Positions 1-11,476 of a stretch of DNA of 64,000 bases are shown piece by piece. This DNA comes from Annulohypoxylon bovei var. microspora (lineage: Eukaryota; Ascomycota; Sordariomycetes; Xylariales; Hypoxylaceae). Numbering within the stretch: the stretch's first letter is position 1; each line of letters begins with the position of its first letter. The translations under genes and the position numbers were made by a program. The notes beneath the pieces are model-generated. The model did not search any database and was not told the origin of the DNA. It saw only the letters and a program-made list of their open reading frames with translations. The stretch lies in NCBI GenBank assembly GCA_022836615.1, contig MU405210.1, positions 124,001-188,000 on the forward strand. Reading direction: 5' to 3'.

Positions 1-1062
1 TTTTTTGCCTCTGCAATATCTTGTTTCGCCTTCTCTAGGGCAATCTTCCTTTCTTCGGCCCGGGCATCCTCCTCTCTCTTTATTTGATCCATTCTGAGTT
101 GGAATGCCATTTCCGCCTCCTTCCTGATTTGGGCCTCGAGCTCTTTCTGTCTGGCCTCGGCTTCCTTTTTCTTTTGCTCGGCCTCGATCTCTGCCAATTT
201 TTTCTTCATGGCTTCCTTTTCGGGGTCTTCTTTTGGAGGAGGGGGAGGCTCCGGCGCGGGTGTTCGAGGTTGACCAATATCAGTCGGCGGGGGTGGAGGA
301 GGGGACCATTGATACTGTGCCATACCGTGCGGTAGGGGATACTGTGGCCCTCCGAAGTAATTCTGTCCACCACCGCCGCCGTTAAAAGGCATCATTTCGT
401 TACCTGGTGGCCACCTGTGCTCATTATTAAAATAGTTGCCTCCGCCGTTAGGTGCGGGAGCGAACGGGTTTTGATAATTGGGGCCATATGGCACCACCTG
501 TCCATTTCCGCCGTATGGATGACCAAAACCACCTACGTGGCTCTGCGGGTAGCCACCGCGGCCAGCCGGGCCACCACCATAATACTGGCCGCCCGGCGGC
601 GGCGGGTAAGCTCCCCCGCGGGGGTAGTAATCGTACTCTGAATCCAGCGTAGTGGATGTGTTCGGCGGTTGCCGATGATCGTAATTAGAGGGCGGTCTGT
701 GTGTGACAGTCCTATGCTGTTGAGATGACGAACGTACAGGAGCGCGAGTCTCCGGTTGGGGACGTCTCCCGGCGGGGTTGGTTGAAGCTGAGTCTTCTGG
801 GTCTATGTCGTCTTCCTCGTAATCTTCGTCGTCCTCCTCGGAAGTGTAATCGTCGTCCGACCACTCGTCGTCTTGATCGCGCGAATCTCCACTGGGCCTT
901 TCGTCCTCGTCGTCTGTGTAGCTAGCTTGAACCGAGATGGGGCCGCTATGGCTAGTGTGGCGTATACTTGGATACGGAGTATGCGTCTGCCTTCGACTAC
1001 TTAAATAGAGGTCAATTGGTGAACGATCAGATAGGGTGTTGGATTAGCGCCACTCACGACAT
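1..1062 (-). CDS. Hypothetical Pro/Gly-rich then coiled-coil protein, 3' end outside the window
   Basis: Read on the minus strand, a long open frame enters from the left edge and runs to an ATG at 1062-1060. The model is exon 1 1062-1058 (ATGTC only), intron 1057-1000 (GTGAGT...AAG), exon 2 999 to beyond base 1, giving about 335 residues so far. The protein begins MSSRRQTHTPYPS, then has a very acidic stretch of Asp/Glu/Ser, a Gly/Tyr/Pro/Asn-rich low-complexity segment of roughly 130 residues, a run of prolines, and then a Lys/Glu/Ala-rich predicted coiled coil that continues out of the window. Disordered N-termini followed by such helices occur in fungal proteins with a ubiquitin-like domain, but that domain, if present, lies off the edge. 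I do not recognise the gene. The reading frame is secure; the tiny first exon is inferred from the splice signals and frame match. Confidence 0.7.
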
Positions 1063-1324
1063 TGGTGATGATTTGTTGTTCAGGCACCCTCTGCTCTCGA
1101 CGACCTGCCTTCCAAAGTCGGAGCAAAGGGAGGTCGGCGGCTAGTCGATTTACCAACTTCACGTTATGCTGATAGATTGATTTGTAGTTCAGCTTCCTGA
1201 ACTAGACGTTGCCGTTGTCGCGAGTTTACGGACACCGGACCTCGAATAACAGGAGTAGTACGAAGGAACCAGCGTGTCTCTGAGAATTGGATAATTGTTG
1301 TTAGCAATCCAACGTAGCTCTATG

Positions 1325-1527
1325 TGGTGATTGGTGATTAGTGGTTGGTGATTGGTAGTTGGTGAATAGTGAATGGTGAATGGGGGAGTGTGTGGTGGGT
1401 AGTGATCGCGCGGTGTTGTTGTTGTTGTTGATGTTGATGTTGATGTTGATAGATGCAAGTAGATTTGCGTTGGTGATGTTGTGCGGTTGTGCGGTTGTGC
1501 GATTGTGCGATTGTGCGGTTGTGGGGT
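1325..1527. repeat. Degenerate TTGGTGA / GTTGAT / TTGTGCG tandem repeats
   Basis: Three adjacent simple tandem tracts lie in the upstream region of the leftmost gene: a TTGGTGA-like tract around 1325-1382, a GTTGTT/GATGTT trinucleotide-hexanucleotide tract around 1414-1450, and a 7-8 base GTGCGGTT unit around 1479-1527. Such tracts are typical slippage-prone DNA. If transcribed they would lie in the 5' leader of that gene. Confidence 0.75.
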
Positions 1528-2544
1528 GCAATTCAGAAAGATAGATTTGAGGAATTTAGAAAAGATTCTGAGAAGTAGAAATATCTTCTATGAACAATTG
1601 GGCGGTAGATAATTCGTCTAGGGGGGTCCTTGCCCGATCTTCCAATAAGACTGAATCAGTTGGGCGCAAAGGGATGTCGAATTGGGTTTCTGTCCGGTAA
1701 CAAAACCTTATGTGTGTGGAATTTCCAAGTGGGTGCGAACGTGAATTGAAGCGGGGTGAATCGAAACTCGGTTTAGGTAGGTACGTATGCGATAAAGCGG
1801 TGTCCTTTTTTCCCAATACACTTGCTGGATTGATAGATTCATGGATTCATGGATGTAACCAATGGAAGGTACGAGAGACAAGACTTACCCTTCTTAGTAC
1901 TCCGAAACAAGAGAACGGAGGTAAGTTCGGTGGTCGCTGTTGTCGTATGTCACCGTAAAACACCTAGGTGCTAGGTATTTATGCGATAGGTAGCGATAAA
2001 ATATCGATGTTGCCGAATATCGTTTCGCCTCGAAGGGCTAAAACGAGAGTCCGCGGTGTGCACTTTCAAATCCCACCGCGCAAAATCCAAGCACGTCCGA
2101 CCACAATCTTTTATTATTGTGTGTCAGGAGTCAGAAGAGACCGAAGGATCAAGAAACAGGGAAGGAGGTCGGGATCTTATAATAGTGCCACTAATACCTA
2201 ATAGAGCCTACGATCCCGTCGTCAGCGAGGGGGAACCAGCACGCACGCAGCGGATGACGGGGGACGGGGGTCGGGGGTACAAATGACACAGCCCAGGAGG
2301 GAGAGAGAGGGGGTTTCTAAATAGGTAGCAAAAGAGGCAAAGGAGGCAAAGGGGGCTAAGCTGCTAAGCTAATACATAACACACTACACCTACGCACATA
2401 GAACACACGCACATATAATAGTAGAAATGGCTGACATAGTAGACACATACACGTACCCGTACTACGGAGCACATGTAGGCATCATTGCTCTAGAACCTTC
2501 ATCATAAGACGTGGTGTAGATCCCACCTCCTCACAGGAGCTGAG

Positions 2545-2613
2545 GAGTAGTGAGTAGTGGTAGTAGCAGTAGCAGTAGTGGTAGTAGTATCAGTAGTAGT
2601 AGCAGCAAGCAGC
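2545..2613. repeat. GTA/GCA trinucleotide microsatellite
   Basis: An imperfect run of GTA and GCA triplets (AGTAGCAGTAGTGGTAGTAG-like) inside non-coding sequence. Seen directly; no function inferred. Confidence 0.75.
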
Positions 2614-2789
2614 ACTAGCTTAGGCATGGAGATGATTGTGTTGATAACATGACTACCAAGAAATAATTGCAACTTGAAAATCCGAACCGAATAATACAAA
2701 AAGATAACAACGTACATTGGCTGGTGCACCAGAATAAGTTTCGTCGGTGTATGTACCTAGGTAGCGTATGCTTTGCTGAAGTTGAGTGT

Positions 2790-2814
2790 GTTTTGTTTTG
2801 TTTTGTTTTGTTTC
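2790..2814. repeat. TTTTG pentanucleotide microsatellite
   Basis: Four to five perfect copies of TTTTG in non-coding DNA. Confidence 0.8.
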
Positions 2815-2930
2815 TTTTTTCCTCTTCCCTTATAAAGAGACTAATATATCATTATATGTATAGTGTCGAGGAGGGCAGAAGCAAAGAAGATAAATACCTA
2901 GGTAGGCCCAGGTGGGTAGGGAAGGAAAAG

Positions 2931-2957
2931 AACAACAACAACAACAATAATAATAAT
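2931..2957. repeat. AAC/AAT trinucleotide microsatellite
   Basis: Consecutive AAC triplets pass into AAT triplets in non-coding DNA. Confidence 0.8.
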
Positions 2958-4642
2958 GGCGGTATCTTAAACTTGTCAATGTCCCGGAGCCGATTTGGGT
3001 CTGGTGGTATTCAAGTAGGACCGGATGCTTATTATTGTTATGAAGCCCGTACTGTGTACAAATAATCCAAGAAGGGAAGGATAAATATGTGGACGATGAG
3101 GGGCCGGGCTAAAGCGGGCGGGCTGATGGCAGGAGGGAAGAAATACACGCAGAACGCAAGAATTTGGTCCACACCGCTCGCTGCGCGCGTTGCTAGGGCA
3201 GACAACTGCAGACTTGCAGGACTTGCAGACTCGCAGACCTCCAATGATCTCGATCCAGAACTCACACCGAACACGACAGCATTACCATCACTGGTGGCCT
3301 TTATCTTGTGACATCCTTCCTCCGGTATATGGTTCCTGTATGGTTCCTGTATGGCCCCCGAATCACCAGTTGTCTTTCAGCCTTCTTGTTCCTGATTTCT
3401 ATTTTCTATTTTTTCTTTTTCTTAGATCGTCCGATCTCACCCATAATAAGGGGCCATTCTTATACCGGGGTGTTCGGAGCTTTGCCGTAAAATTTGTGGT
3501 AATCATTGGGACGATAACCGGGCATTCTGGCGTTCGGTAGACCGGCCGCCATGCTTTCTGTGGCTCTATTCCAGTAACGCATGTCCGACGTAGGCTTTTT
3601 CTGTCACTGGAGGTGAATCGCCAAAGATTGGTCACTGGGGCGGTTTATGGCCTGGGAATTAAGCAAGACCGGTAGTTCCCTTGTAAGACGGAGGCGATGT
3701 TGTGACCAGTGTCTTCTTTCTTGTCTTACATTGATTTCGAGCTCTCGAGCTGAAGACTAAAAGGTAGTGGCCGTTCATGTCTACTAATAGGGCCTCTTGT
3801 TTTCTCACCCTCCGATCTTTTAGCATGTTCATCATGGCTTCTATAATCCGAAAATACGTGGTCTCGTAGGAGGCCTGTTAGTAGATACATATCTCTAGGT
3901 GGTATGGAGACAAATGCATTGTTTGCTGCGATGACTTACGCTAAGATGGTTATGCAGATTGCCAGCGAGTTCGAGACATCTTCACCATTGTAACTGAGGA
4001 GAGCCAATCCCAGATGAGAAGTATCAGGAACAGCAACCCTACTATGACCAATGCGGAAATAGAGGATGGATCTAGAAACTTGTCTGCAGCTAGACCCGTC
4101 CTAGATGTTTCTGCCTGTGGGACCTCGATTCCTTTCGGCTAGACGATGCCCGACGATGTGACTTTTTGCTGCCCAAATATTATAATATATACGGTACTTG
4201 AGCAATTGCAATGCGCCCAGATCTAGATACACGCCGAATATTACGGCTCAAATAATGTTAGCCACTTGCTGGGTTCCTGCTCATTCAATTGTAATGCCGG
4301 CTTTCTGATTCATGACAACCAAAGCTGCGCGACTGGAGCCACGTGCTACTCATACTGTAGAAGCAGCCGTCCAGTGGCATACTGCATACTTAGACTGGAC
4401 ACGTCGGCATGCCTAAAGTCCCACCGCCTCTAGATACGAAATCCACCCAAGGCACCACCAATTGGTGGTCTTGTCCTTCTGCATATGCCAGATGCAGCCT
4501 CTCTTCATTAGTCGCACAATGACTTGCAATGACTTGCAACGTCTTGCAAGGAACTCTGCCATGTGAGTGAGGCTAAAGTGGGCATCGTGGCGGAGTACCT
4601 GAGTGTCTGCCGTGCAGCGGTTCCATCGTAAATCGCAACTCC

Positions 4643-5778
4643 TCATCTAATGATCACGTTCGAACCATTCTCAAGTAGTTCCCGGGTCGCAGTGATCTCT
4701 GCTTCATCGTATCCCTGCCAGCCCTTTTCTCCTGCCGAATTGCGCCGCACGATCTCCGCGAGCTTCTCAGTAGCTACCTCATCAAGTCTGTTAAGTGTGG
4801 CCGCATCAGGTACGGCAAATCCATCGGAATCTGTCCGATTTGGCAATGCCTTCGGGGCATCGCTCAGAAGTTGTTTTGTGGTCTTTTTATTCAAGTCAGT
4901 CATTTTTAGGGTGCTCAGACTTCGGGATACCCACCAGCTTGAGGCCGTAATAACCTCGCAAATAACCATCACAGAGCTCGATGCTTCGACTGAAGCGCTT
5001 GAGAGCCTCGACTAGTTGACTTGCGTCACCAGACGATTTCGAAGCAATGTATAATATCTCGCCTAAACGAGCATATATCTATGCACCTTGAATTAACTAA
5101 GGGGGACCGGGGAAAGGCGGATAGGAAGACCAACATTCCAAGCATTTGGCTGCAGGACTAGAACCTCCTCAAGTGCAAATATGGCTTGTGAGTATAGCCC
5201 CTGAGAAAAGTAAAGGTCAGAAAGTTCAGCCCATGCTTCCGCATCCGTAGGTGAGATATCGAGAAGTGATATCAAGGCGCTGACGGACTCCGAAATTCGT
5301 CCAATGGACCGCAGAAGCGCTACACGACGCTTCAATATGGGCTGAGGTAATGATATCAGCATCATTTCACCAAATGCAAATGATAGTGAGCGATACTTAC
5401 GATATTGGTTGGATTGTCTTGTAAAATCTGGTCATATTCTTTCAGGACGGCATTTAACGTAGCGGCATCATTCGCATCGGCCTCCTTGAGAATGCCTTTC
5501 AAGGCCATGATCCGCTCATTGTCGTTGCCAAATCTGTTCACGAGTCTCCCTAGACATTGATGCGCTGATTCGTCATCCCCTGTCCGAAGACATGATAATA
5601 GGAGATTCTCGTACGTAGTCCATAGTTCGGGAGTTTCCGGAGCGGCGAGTAGAGACTCAAAAAGAGAACTTGAGATGGCACCCGCAGACTTCCCTAGTAT
5701 ACCTGGAGCTTCTTGTGAATGTTGCAAGGCTACAGCTGGAGATAGGTGACTTGGCGGATGAAGAAGTGAGGAGGACAT
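4643..5778 (-). CDS. EMC2: ER membrane protein complex subunit 2 (EMC2), TPR protein
   Basis: EMC2 is the cytosolic TPR scaffold of the ER membrane protein complex, which inserts tail-anchored and multipass membrane proteins. The model has four exons: 5778-5401, 5341-5135, 5078-4935 and 4882-4643, all with phase-0 introns, giving 322 residues, the usual length. Recognisable family blocks are EYDQILQDNPTNI, LKRRVALLRSIGR, DAEAWAELSDLYFSQGLY (TPR), YARLGEILYIASKSSGD and SIELCDGYLRGYYGLKL, then a C-terminal block EKLAEIVRR and ATRELLEN. Intron 2 (5134-5079) has an unusual GTTGGT donor but its removal restores the conserved NAWN-IYARLGE join; intron 3 is 4934-4883. The start at 5778 gives MSSSLLHPPSHL; an in-frame ATG at 5796 would add six residues. 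The gene is divergent from APL5, with a MITE-like element in the shared promoter. Confidence 0.93.
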
Positions 5779-6276
5779 GTTTGCAGTTTGCAACAATAAC
5801 CCAATCCCTTCTTCAATTCCTCCTTATTTTCAGTTGAAGTTAAAATTTCGATGTTGTATATGAAAATGTTGATGTTGTTGAACTGGATAAGGCGACGTAC
5901 ATTGTTAAGGTACGGTCAGAGGATGTAAGTGATAGTAGGAAGCTCTTACGTAAGCTTCAATGTGGAGCGCGGAGCCGGAGGTTTTCTTCTGCCGTTAAGT
6001 TGAGCTGTGATGGGGATAGCTTTGGGGTACTTAGATACAACCCTATCAATACTAGCCCCAAAGTTCGCTGACGTGACTTAGGGGGCGTTTTGCGCGAGAA
6101 GTTTTGATTAACTTATGGCCCGTGACACCCTAGCACATAAGTATGCAAAATCCAGTCTGAATTATGGGGCAATCCCCACCAAAATTCAGACCAATCAACG
6201 CAAATGTGGATGTCGGTAAGTCTTTGGGTGTTTGTGGTTGCTTATTAAATTATAATATTTTAGTATTTAATTTAAA

Positions 6277-6330
6277 TTATGAAGCTATTCGCAACCTCAC
6301 CGGCTAGTAAAGCTGCGAATAGCTTCATAA
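6277..6330. repeat. Perfect 17-bp hairpin inside the MITE
   Basis: The arm at 6277-6293 (TTATGAAGCTATTCGCA) is exactly reverse-complementary to 6314-6330, with a 20-nt loop. A smaller hairpin (GTCTGAATT, 6155-6163, against 6183-6191) lies nearer the left end. Confidence 0.85.
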
Positions 6331-6348
6331 GTCAACCGGTCAATTGGT

Positions 6349-6433
6349 CAACAAATAATCAATCAATCAACCAATCAATCAACCAATCAATCAACCAGTC
6401 AATCAACCAGTCAATCAACCAGTCAATCAACCA
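6349..6433. repeat. 12-bp tandem repeat inside the MITE
   Basis: About seven copies of a 12-bp unit close to CAATCAACCAGT, with the first copies having CCAAT in place of CCAGT. Confidence 0.8.
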
Positions 6434-6483
6434 CTTGCGCAACCAGGGATTTTAGTGGTTAAACGCGCTGTACGAGATAATCA

Positions 6484-6535
6484 TGCGCTATAATTATGCG
6501 CTGTAATTGTACGCTGTAATTGTGCGCTGTAATTA
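6484..6535. repeat. 13-bp tandem repeat inside the MITE
   Basis: Four near-identical copies of TGCGCTGTAATTG follow one another within the element, right of the 12-bp repeat. Confidence 0.8.
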
Positions 6536-7149
6536 TAATATAATATCACTAATACCCCCTATAAATACAGGGAATTTAGTGATTTAACACGCTATAAAGT
6601 TGTAAATAAGCAGCCAACTAGGTGCTTATGAAATATCTATAAGCATAAGTTTTTTCGATGCAAACGATTGGTTAAAAATAAAGTACTGTGGGACGCTCCA
6701 CCAGCAAAATTACAGTAGGTTTCAGTCTACTGATACTCCCAAACGCATGGCTTAATTTTTTGCTTAATACCCACTATTCACCATAAGTTAATCAAAACTT
6801 CTCGCGCAAAACGCCCTCTTAACATTTCCGTCGTGGGGCACCTGAGCAACCTTGAAGCTCATTCATTGATAATTGACATTTCCATGTTGCACATGTACTT
6901 TTAGTAATTTGAACATCAATGCATATACCAACTCGCATTAGACTGGCCGACAACTCGACCTCCTAGATGAACGGCACATCTACTCTGCCTATATCTTGTT
7001 CAGCTACTATTGCGCTGTCAAGATGATCAATTATTTGAGGCACATCTTGAACCTGCATTCTCATACCTACAGCTGATCGTTCTTTTAAACTGCCCTGACG
7101 CTCGGCCAGCACCAGCACCAGCACCAGCAAAGGTGCAAATTGGGCAATT

Positions 7150-10100
7150 ATGTACGTGACCCAGCCATATCAAAACGACGCCATATAAATCGCAGTTTAT
7201 TAATGGTCTTATTATAGGTTCGAGAAGTCGTTATACGACCTCATTCGAGGTCTAAGAAATCATAAAGGCAACGAGAAGGAGTACATGCAAAATTGCCTGA
7301 AAGAATGTCGTTCAGAAATCCGAAGCCAGGATCTAGGTTAGCTATCCTTGTGGATATTCTATTATAGGTTTGGTAGTTTGGTAACATTATAGCTAACCCA
7401 AGAACTCTCTATGATAGATCTCAAGGCAACCGCTTTGCTAAAACTAATATACCTAGAAATGTTCGGACACGACATGTCATGGGCTTCCTTCAACGTACTC
7501 GAGGTTATGGCTTCTCCCAAATACCACCAGAAGCGAGTGGGATATCTTGGCGCTATTCAGAGCTTTCGTCCTGATACCGAGGTCCTCATGTTAGCAACCA
7601 ATCTCCTCAAGAAGGTATGGGGCTCGACTTTGCGATAGATGTCTAGAAATATAGCAGAGGGGAGGTACTGAACTTGTCTCCAGGATTTGACGGCAGCACC
7701 GACGACCACCATCGCTCTTCCGATCGTAACCCTTCCGCACGTCATCACCCCGTCCCTTGCGCTCTCCGTTCTATCCGATCTCCTACCACGACTCAACCAT
7801 ACTCATCCCGCAATCCGCAAGAAGACCATTGTCACACTATACAGGCTTGCCTTAGTATATCCCGAGACTCTGCGCGCCGCCTGGCCGAGGATTAAGGATA
7901 GGCTCATGGATAGAGCTGAAGACCCTAGTGTAACGGCTGCTATTGTGAATGTAATCTGCGAGTTGGGGTGGAGGCGACCCCATGACTTCCTCCCCTTAGC
8001 ACCTCGGCTGTTCGAATTATTAGTTGATAGCGGGAACAACTGGATGGCAATAAAACTGATCAAGTTGGTGAGGAGCATGAAATTCCTACCATGCTATATC
8101 ATCATTTATGTTGACCGCGATCTAGTTTGCCACCTTGACACCACTTGAGCCGAGACTTGTTCGAAAATTGCTACCGCCTTTGACAGAGATCATCCGTACA
8201 ACCCCCGCAATGTCTTTACTGTATGAATGTATCAGCGGTATCATCCAAGGCGGTATCCTTGGAAGCGGCGAAGATGCAGATGGGAGAGAAGAAATCGCAT
8301 CTCTTTGTGTTAACAAGTTGCGGGGAATGATCATGATAGACGGCGATCCAAACCGTAAGTATAGCTTTGATTATCTCGACTACGACTTACTGACTCTGGG
8401 CGATATAGTAAAATACGTGGCACTACTCGCTTTCAATCAGATCGTCGTCACTCATCCGTGGCTGGTTGCCCAACAGGAAGATGTCATCTTAGAATGCATA
8501 GACAGCACCGACATCTCCATTCGTATAAAAGCACTAGATCTCGTACAGGGCATGGTTAATGGCGACAATTTAGTCTCCATTGTAAGCCGTCTCATGAGGC
8601 AACTCAAACTCTCATCTTCAGCAGACCGCAGGACAAATCCATCAGGGTTGAGCCCGGGAGATTCAGATGATGAAGACCTAGAAAAGACGATCGACTCCGC
8701 GTCAAGATCAGCAAACCAAACCCCACCACTTCCAGATGATTACAGGGTTGATGTGATCAGTAGGATATTAAATATGTGTTCTCAGAATAACTATGGATTC
8801 TTAACAGACTTCGAGTGGTATATTGATATACTGACGCAGCTCGTCCGGACTGCTCCGTTACCACGACCCATTAGTGATATGGATTCCCTTTCTGCATCAG
8901 GGAAATCAAATGACGGGGATATATCTGAGAGAATAGGTGGGGAGCTGCGGAATATCACCGTCAAGGTTCAGGCTCTTCGTCCTATGTGTGTTCGGGCTGC
9001 CGAGGCGATTCTATCCCAATTGAATAGCGACACCGTGATCGGACAGCCTATCGTTTCAGAGTCATTGAAACCAGTTGCTTGGATTATTGGTGAATTCTCT
9101 TCCGATTTATCTTCTCCGGATGATATCCTGGGAATTCTGCTACAACTCATTCCGAAGACCTCGTCCCCGGAATCCCTCGCAGCCTGTCTTCAAGCGAGTA
9201 TGAAGATATTTTCCTTGATTGCGGGAGACCAACTAACTCCTTGGACACCCGAGCGCAAATCGAAGATTTCACTCCTCATGGCTCGCATCATTCACTCTTT
9301 CGAATCCTTAGTACTCCACCCGAACCTCGAAGTTCAAGAACGAGCAGTAGAGTTTATAGAGCTCCTGAAACTCACCGCTGAAGCTGCCTCTAGCCAGGAG
9401 GCTTCAACAGAAACCGTTTACCAAGATCCTCCTTTGCTCCTTACGCAAGCAATACCATCCCTTTTTACTGGCTGGGAATTAAATTCAGTTGCCCAAGCCG
9501 CACAAAAGAATGTCCCTCTCCCAGAAGGACTAGACCTCGATGAACCTATCAATCCCAACCTCAACTTTCTCCTCGCATCTGCCGAATCGATATCCATACC
9601 GGTCGATGAAACGGATGAGTTTGAGAGCTATTACTATCAGCGACCCCCGCCAACTAGTATAGTTTCCGAACCAGCCATCAACAAGCTAGCAGACGGCCGT
9701 GATAACGTAACTAGTTCTTACCAACAACAACCTACCGAGGAGACGTACCTAGATGCGGACATCTTGGCGAAAAGGAAAGCCGAGCGGGTTGAAAGAAACC
9801 GCGACGACCCATTTTACATCCAGGAAAGCAACTCCATCCAGAGATCATCGACTCCCATACACAACATCCTCCAAAACTCAAACGGCCCCGACTTGGACGT
9901 CGACTCGATCCCTATTATGGAACTCGACCTCGACAAACTCAGCGCCGGCGTCGACCACTCGAAACCGCACCAGCCATCCCGACCGGCCCGGCGCCCACCC
10001 CGCCAAAAGATCGTGGTCGCGGCGGACGAGAACCTGGCCAGCAGCGGTCTGAGCACGCCTCGGAACTACGACTCCGAGAACAGCTCCGGCCCCGCATCCA

Positions 10101-10600
10101 GGGCCCACAGCAAGAAACTGAAGCAATCCCTACTGGGCGTAGACTCCACCAGCATCGGCACCCTGAACCTAGATGCAGACGACTCGACGGCCCGCGCCTT
10201 CGACCCGGAGGCCCGCCAGCGCGAGGAGGCGGAAATGGCGCAGGCCGTGAAGGAGGTCGAGCGCCTGCGCCTCGAGATGCAGCGCGCGAACGAGAGGATC
10301 CAGGTCGCGCAGGGCGTCGACGCCGCGGGCACCGTTGTCAAGAAGAAGAAAACTGCTACCAGCAAGGCTAAGGCCAAGAAGCCGAAGGCTGCCAGCGCAA
10401 CCGTAGCTGAGGGTAACGGCGAAGGCGAAAGCGTGGCGGAAGATAACGGGAACGCCGGAGCGGAGATTAAGGTTAAGAAGAAAACGAAGAAGGTCGCGGC
10501 TATAGATGAAGGAGGAGCCGGAGAGGTGGTGGTGAAGCCGAAGGCCAAGAAGAAGAAGGCGAAACCGCCCGTCGAGTTCCAGGATGCGGAGGCGGGTTGA
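7150..10600 (+). CDS. APL5: AP-3 adaptor complex subunit delta (APL5)
   Basis: This is the large delta subunit of AP-3, which carries cargo from the Golgi to the vacuole. Five exons (7150-7151, 7218-7336, 7418-7614, 7684-8067, 8126-10600) give 1,058 residues. The N-terminus MFEKSLYDLIRGLRNHKGNE and blocks LKATALLKLIYLEMFGHDMSW, KRVGYLGAIQSF and LMLATNLLKKDL are hallmark adaptin trunk sequences (residues about 1-600). The C-terminal third is a disordered hinge ending in a Lys-rich tail with KKKKT, KAKKPK and KKKAK runs, as in other AP-3 deltas. The start codon is split: exon 1 ends AT, the intron starts GTACGT, and exon 2 begins G-TTC-GAG, which produces the conserved MFEK start. No other upstream ATG gives that N-terminus. 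Unspliced RNA would instead encode a 12-residue frame ending in TAA. Confidence 0.93.
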
Positions 10601-11476
10601 GGGCTGGGCTGGGCGAGTGTTGAATAGGGGAGGGAGAGGGAGAGGGAAAGGGGGTAGAGTGCTTTTCCAAGTAGAGCATGGGTATGAGCATGAGCATGGT
10701 ACCTCCTAGGTATATAGACGGAATATCATCATGGAGCATTATTTCGATCCAAAAACATCACAACAATTGCGATGCCTACGTACCGCATTTACCTATCTAC
10801 GTCTACACTAAAGAGAGTGCCAGACCCCTAAAGTGCAGGTACCTACCACGAAACATACATCATAGTACAGTATATAGCAGAAAAAAACCGAAAAGGTGAA
10901 GATTAATGTGATCAAGATTCAACTATGTCATGTCAACGTACAAACGTATGCGCAGGAGAAAAACAGCTTCCAGCTTGTCTGTGCTTTGCTTGTTGCTTTG
11001 GTCCGCGCCGGCCGCCACTTATAACCACCAATCCACCACGCACCGTTTTAGAAACAACACAGCACGCGCGTGCTATCGTAGGGAACCAAACCACAGTTGC
11101 CGCACCGATTCCAAGAAAGCGAAAGAAAACTAGTGGACCTGACAAAGAAAAAAGGGGGTTGGGAGAGAACAGGTGAGGAAGAGATGATTGGCCTAGTCAA
11201 GTACTGGTCGAGTAGACAAGAATAGTATAGGCAAACCCATCTCAAGCTCGGGGTATCCGGTTCTCTTCCGTATCGTAAAGGCCGTAGTAGCGTAGCATAG
11301 TACAAGGATCTCGTACAGGCGAACATGTTTACATTAAGCATTACAGCTCGCATCGTTCACAGCATCCATCTAGGCTTGTTGTAGAACGAGGCAAGTGTTT
11401 CCTCAGGGAGCATGCCCCTTTCTTATGCAGATTACCCGTCCGCAGCATATAATCTCGTGAGCCGACCCACGCGTTA
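10601..11476. other. Convergent intergenic region between APL5 and the Rgd2-like gene
   Basis: About 0.9 kb between two converging 3' ends. It presumably holds both 3' UTRs and polyadenylation signals. A GGGAGA-rich purine run lies at about 10625-10655. No gene was recognised. Confidence 0.6.

Larger units (their letters stand above)
1063..4642. other. Long intergenic spacer between the truncated gene and EMC2
   Basis: About 3.6 kb with no convincing coding region. It holds the upstream region of the leftmost gene and the 3' side of EMC2. It contains several simple-sequence tracts (listed separately) and short TAGGTA/TACCTA words. Open frames here are short, have unspliced low-complexity composition and look like no protein family I know. 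No RNA gene was recognised. Confidence 0.6.
6081..6818. mobile_element. MITE-like non-autonomous DNA transposon with 38-bp terminal inverted repeats
   Basis: The left end begins GGGGGCGTTTTGCGCGAGAA and the right end is its reverse complement (one mismatch at the second base); the match extends 38 bp, to 6118 on the left and from 6781 on the right. TTA is directly repeated at 6078-6080 and 6819-6821, fitting a 3-bp target-site duplication. The 738-bp interior is AT-rich, has no open frame of note, and contains a perfect 17-bp hairpin, a second 9-bp hairpin and two tandem-repeat tracts. Long inverted ends, a TTA duplication and no transposase match a miniature inverted-repeat element; TTA/TWA duplications are typical of the PIF/Harbinger superfamily, so that placement is inferred. 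The nearly perfect ends suggest a fairly recent insertion. Confidence 0.85.
5779..7149. other. EMC2/APL5 divergent intergenic region
   Basis: A 1.37 kb spacer between two divergent genes. More than half of it is the inverted-repeat element at 6081-6818. The remaining flanks (about 300 bp on each side) presumably hold both promoters. A CAGCAC hexamer repeat lies at about 7108-7135, just upstream of APL5. No coding region was seen. Confidence 0.6.

Noticed and set aside
2667..3065. A 132-codon plus-strand frame in the left spacer
   Set aside because: Contains two microsatellites (TTTTG and AAC/AAT) that make up the apparent protein.
4643..4972. A stand-alone 109-residue gene
   Set aside because: Its C-terminal part is the last exon of EMC2 and its N-terminal part crosses an EMC2 intron; joined, they complete the EMC2 C-terminus.
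10066..10548. A 160-codon minus-strand open frame within the 3' end of APL5
   Set aside because: Antisense shadow of the Lys/Ala-rich AP-3 delta tail.
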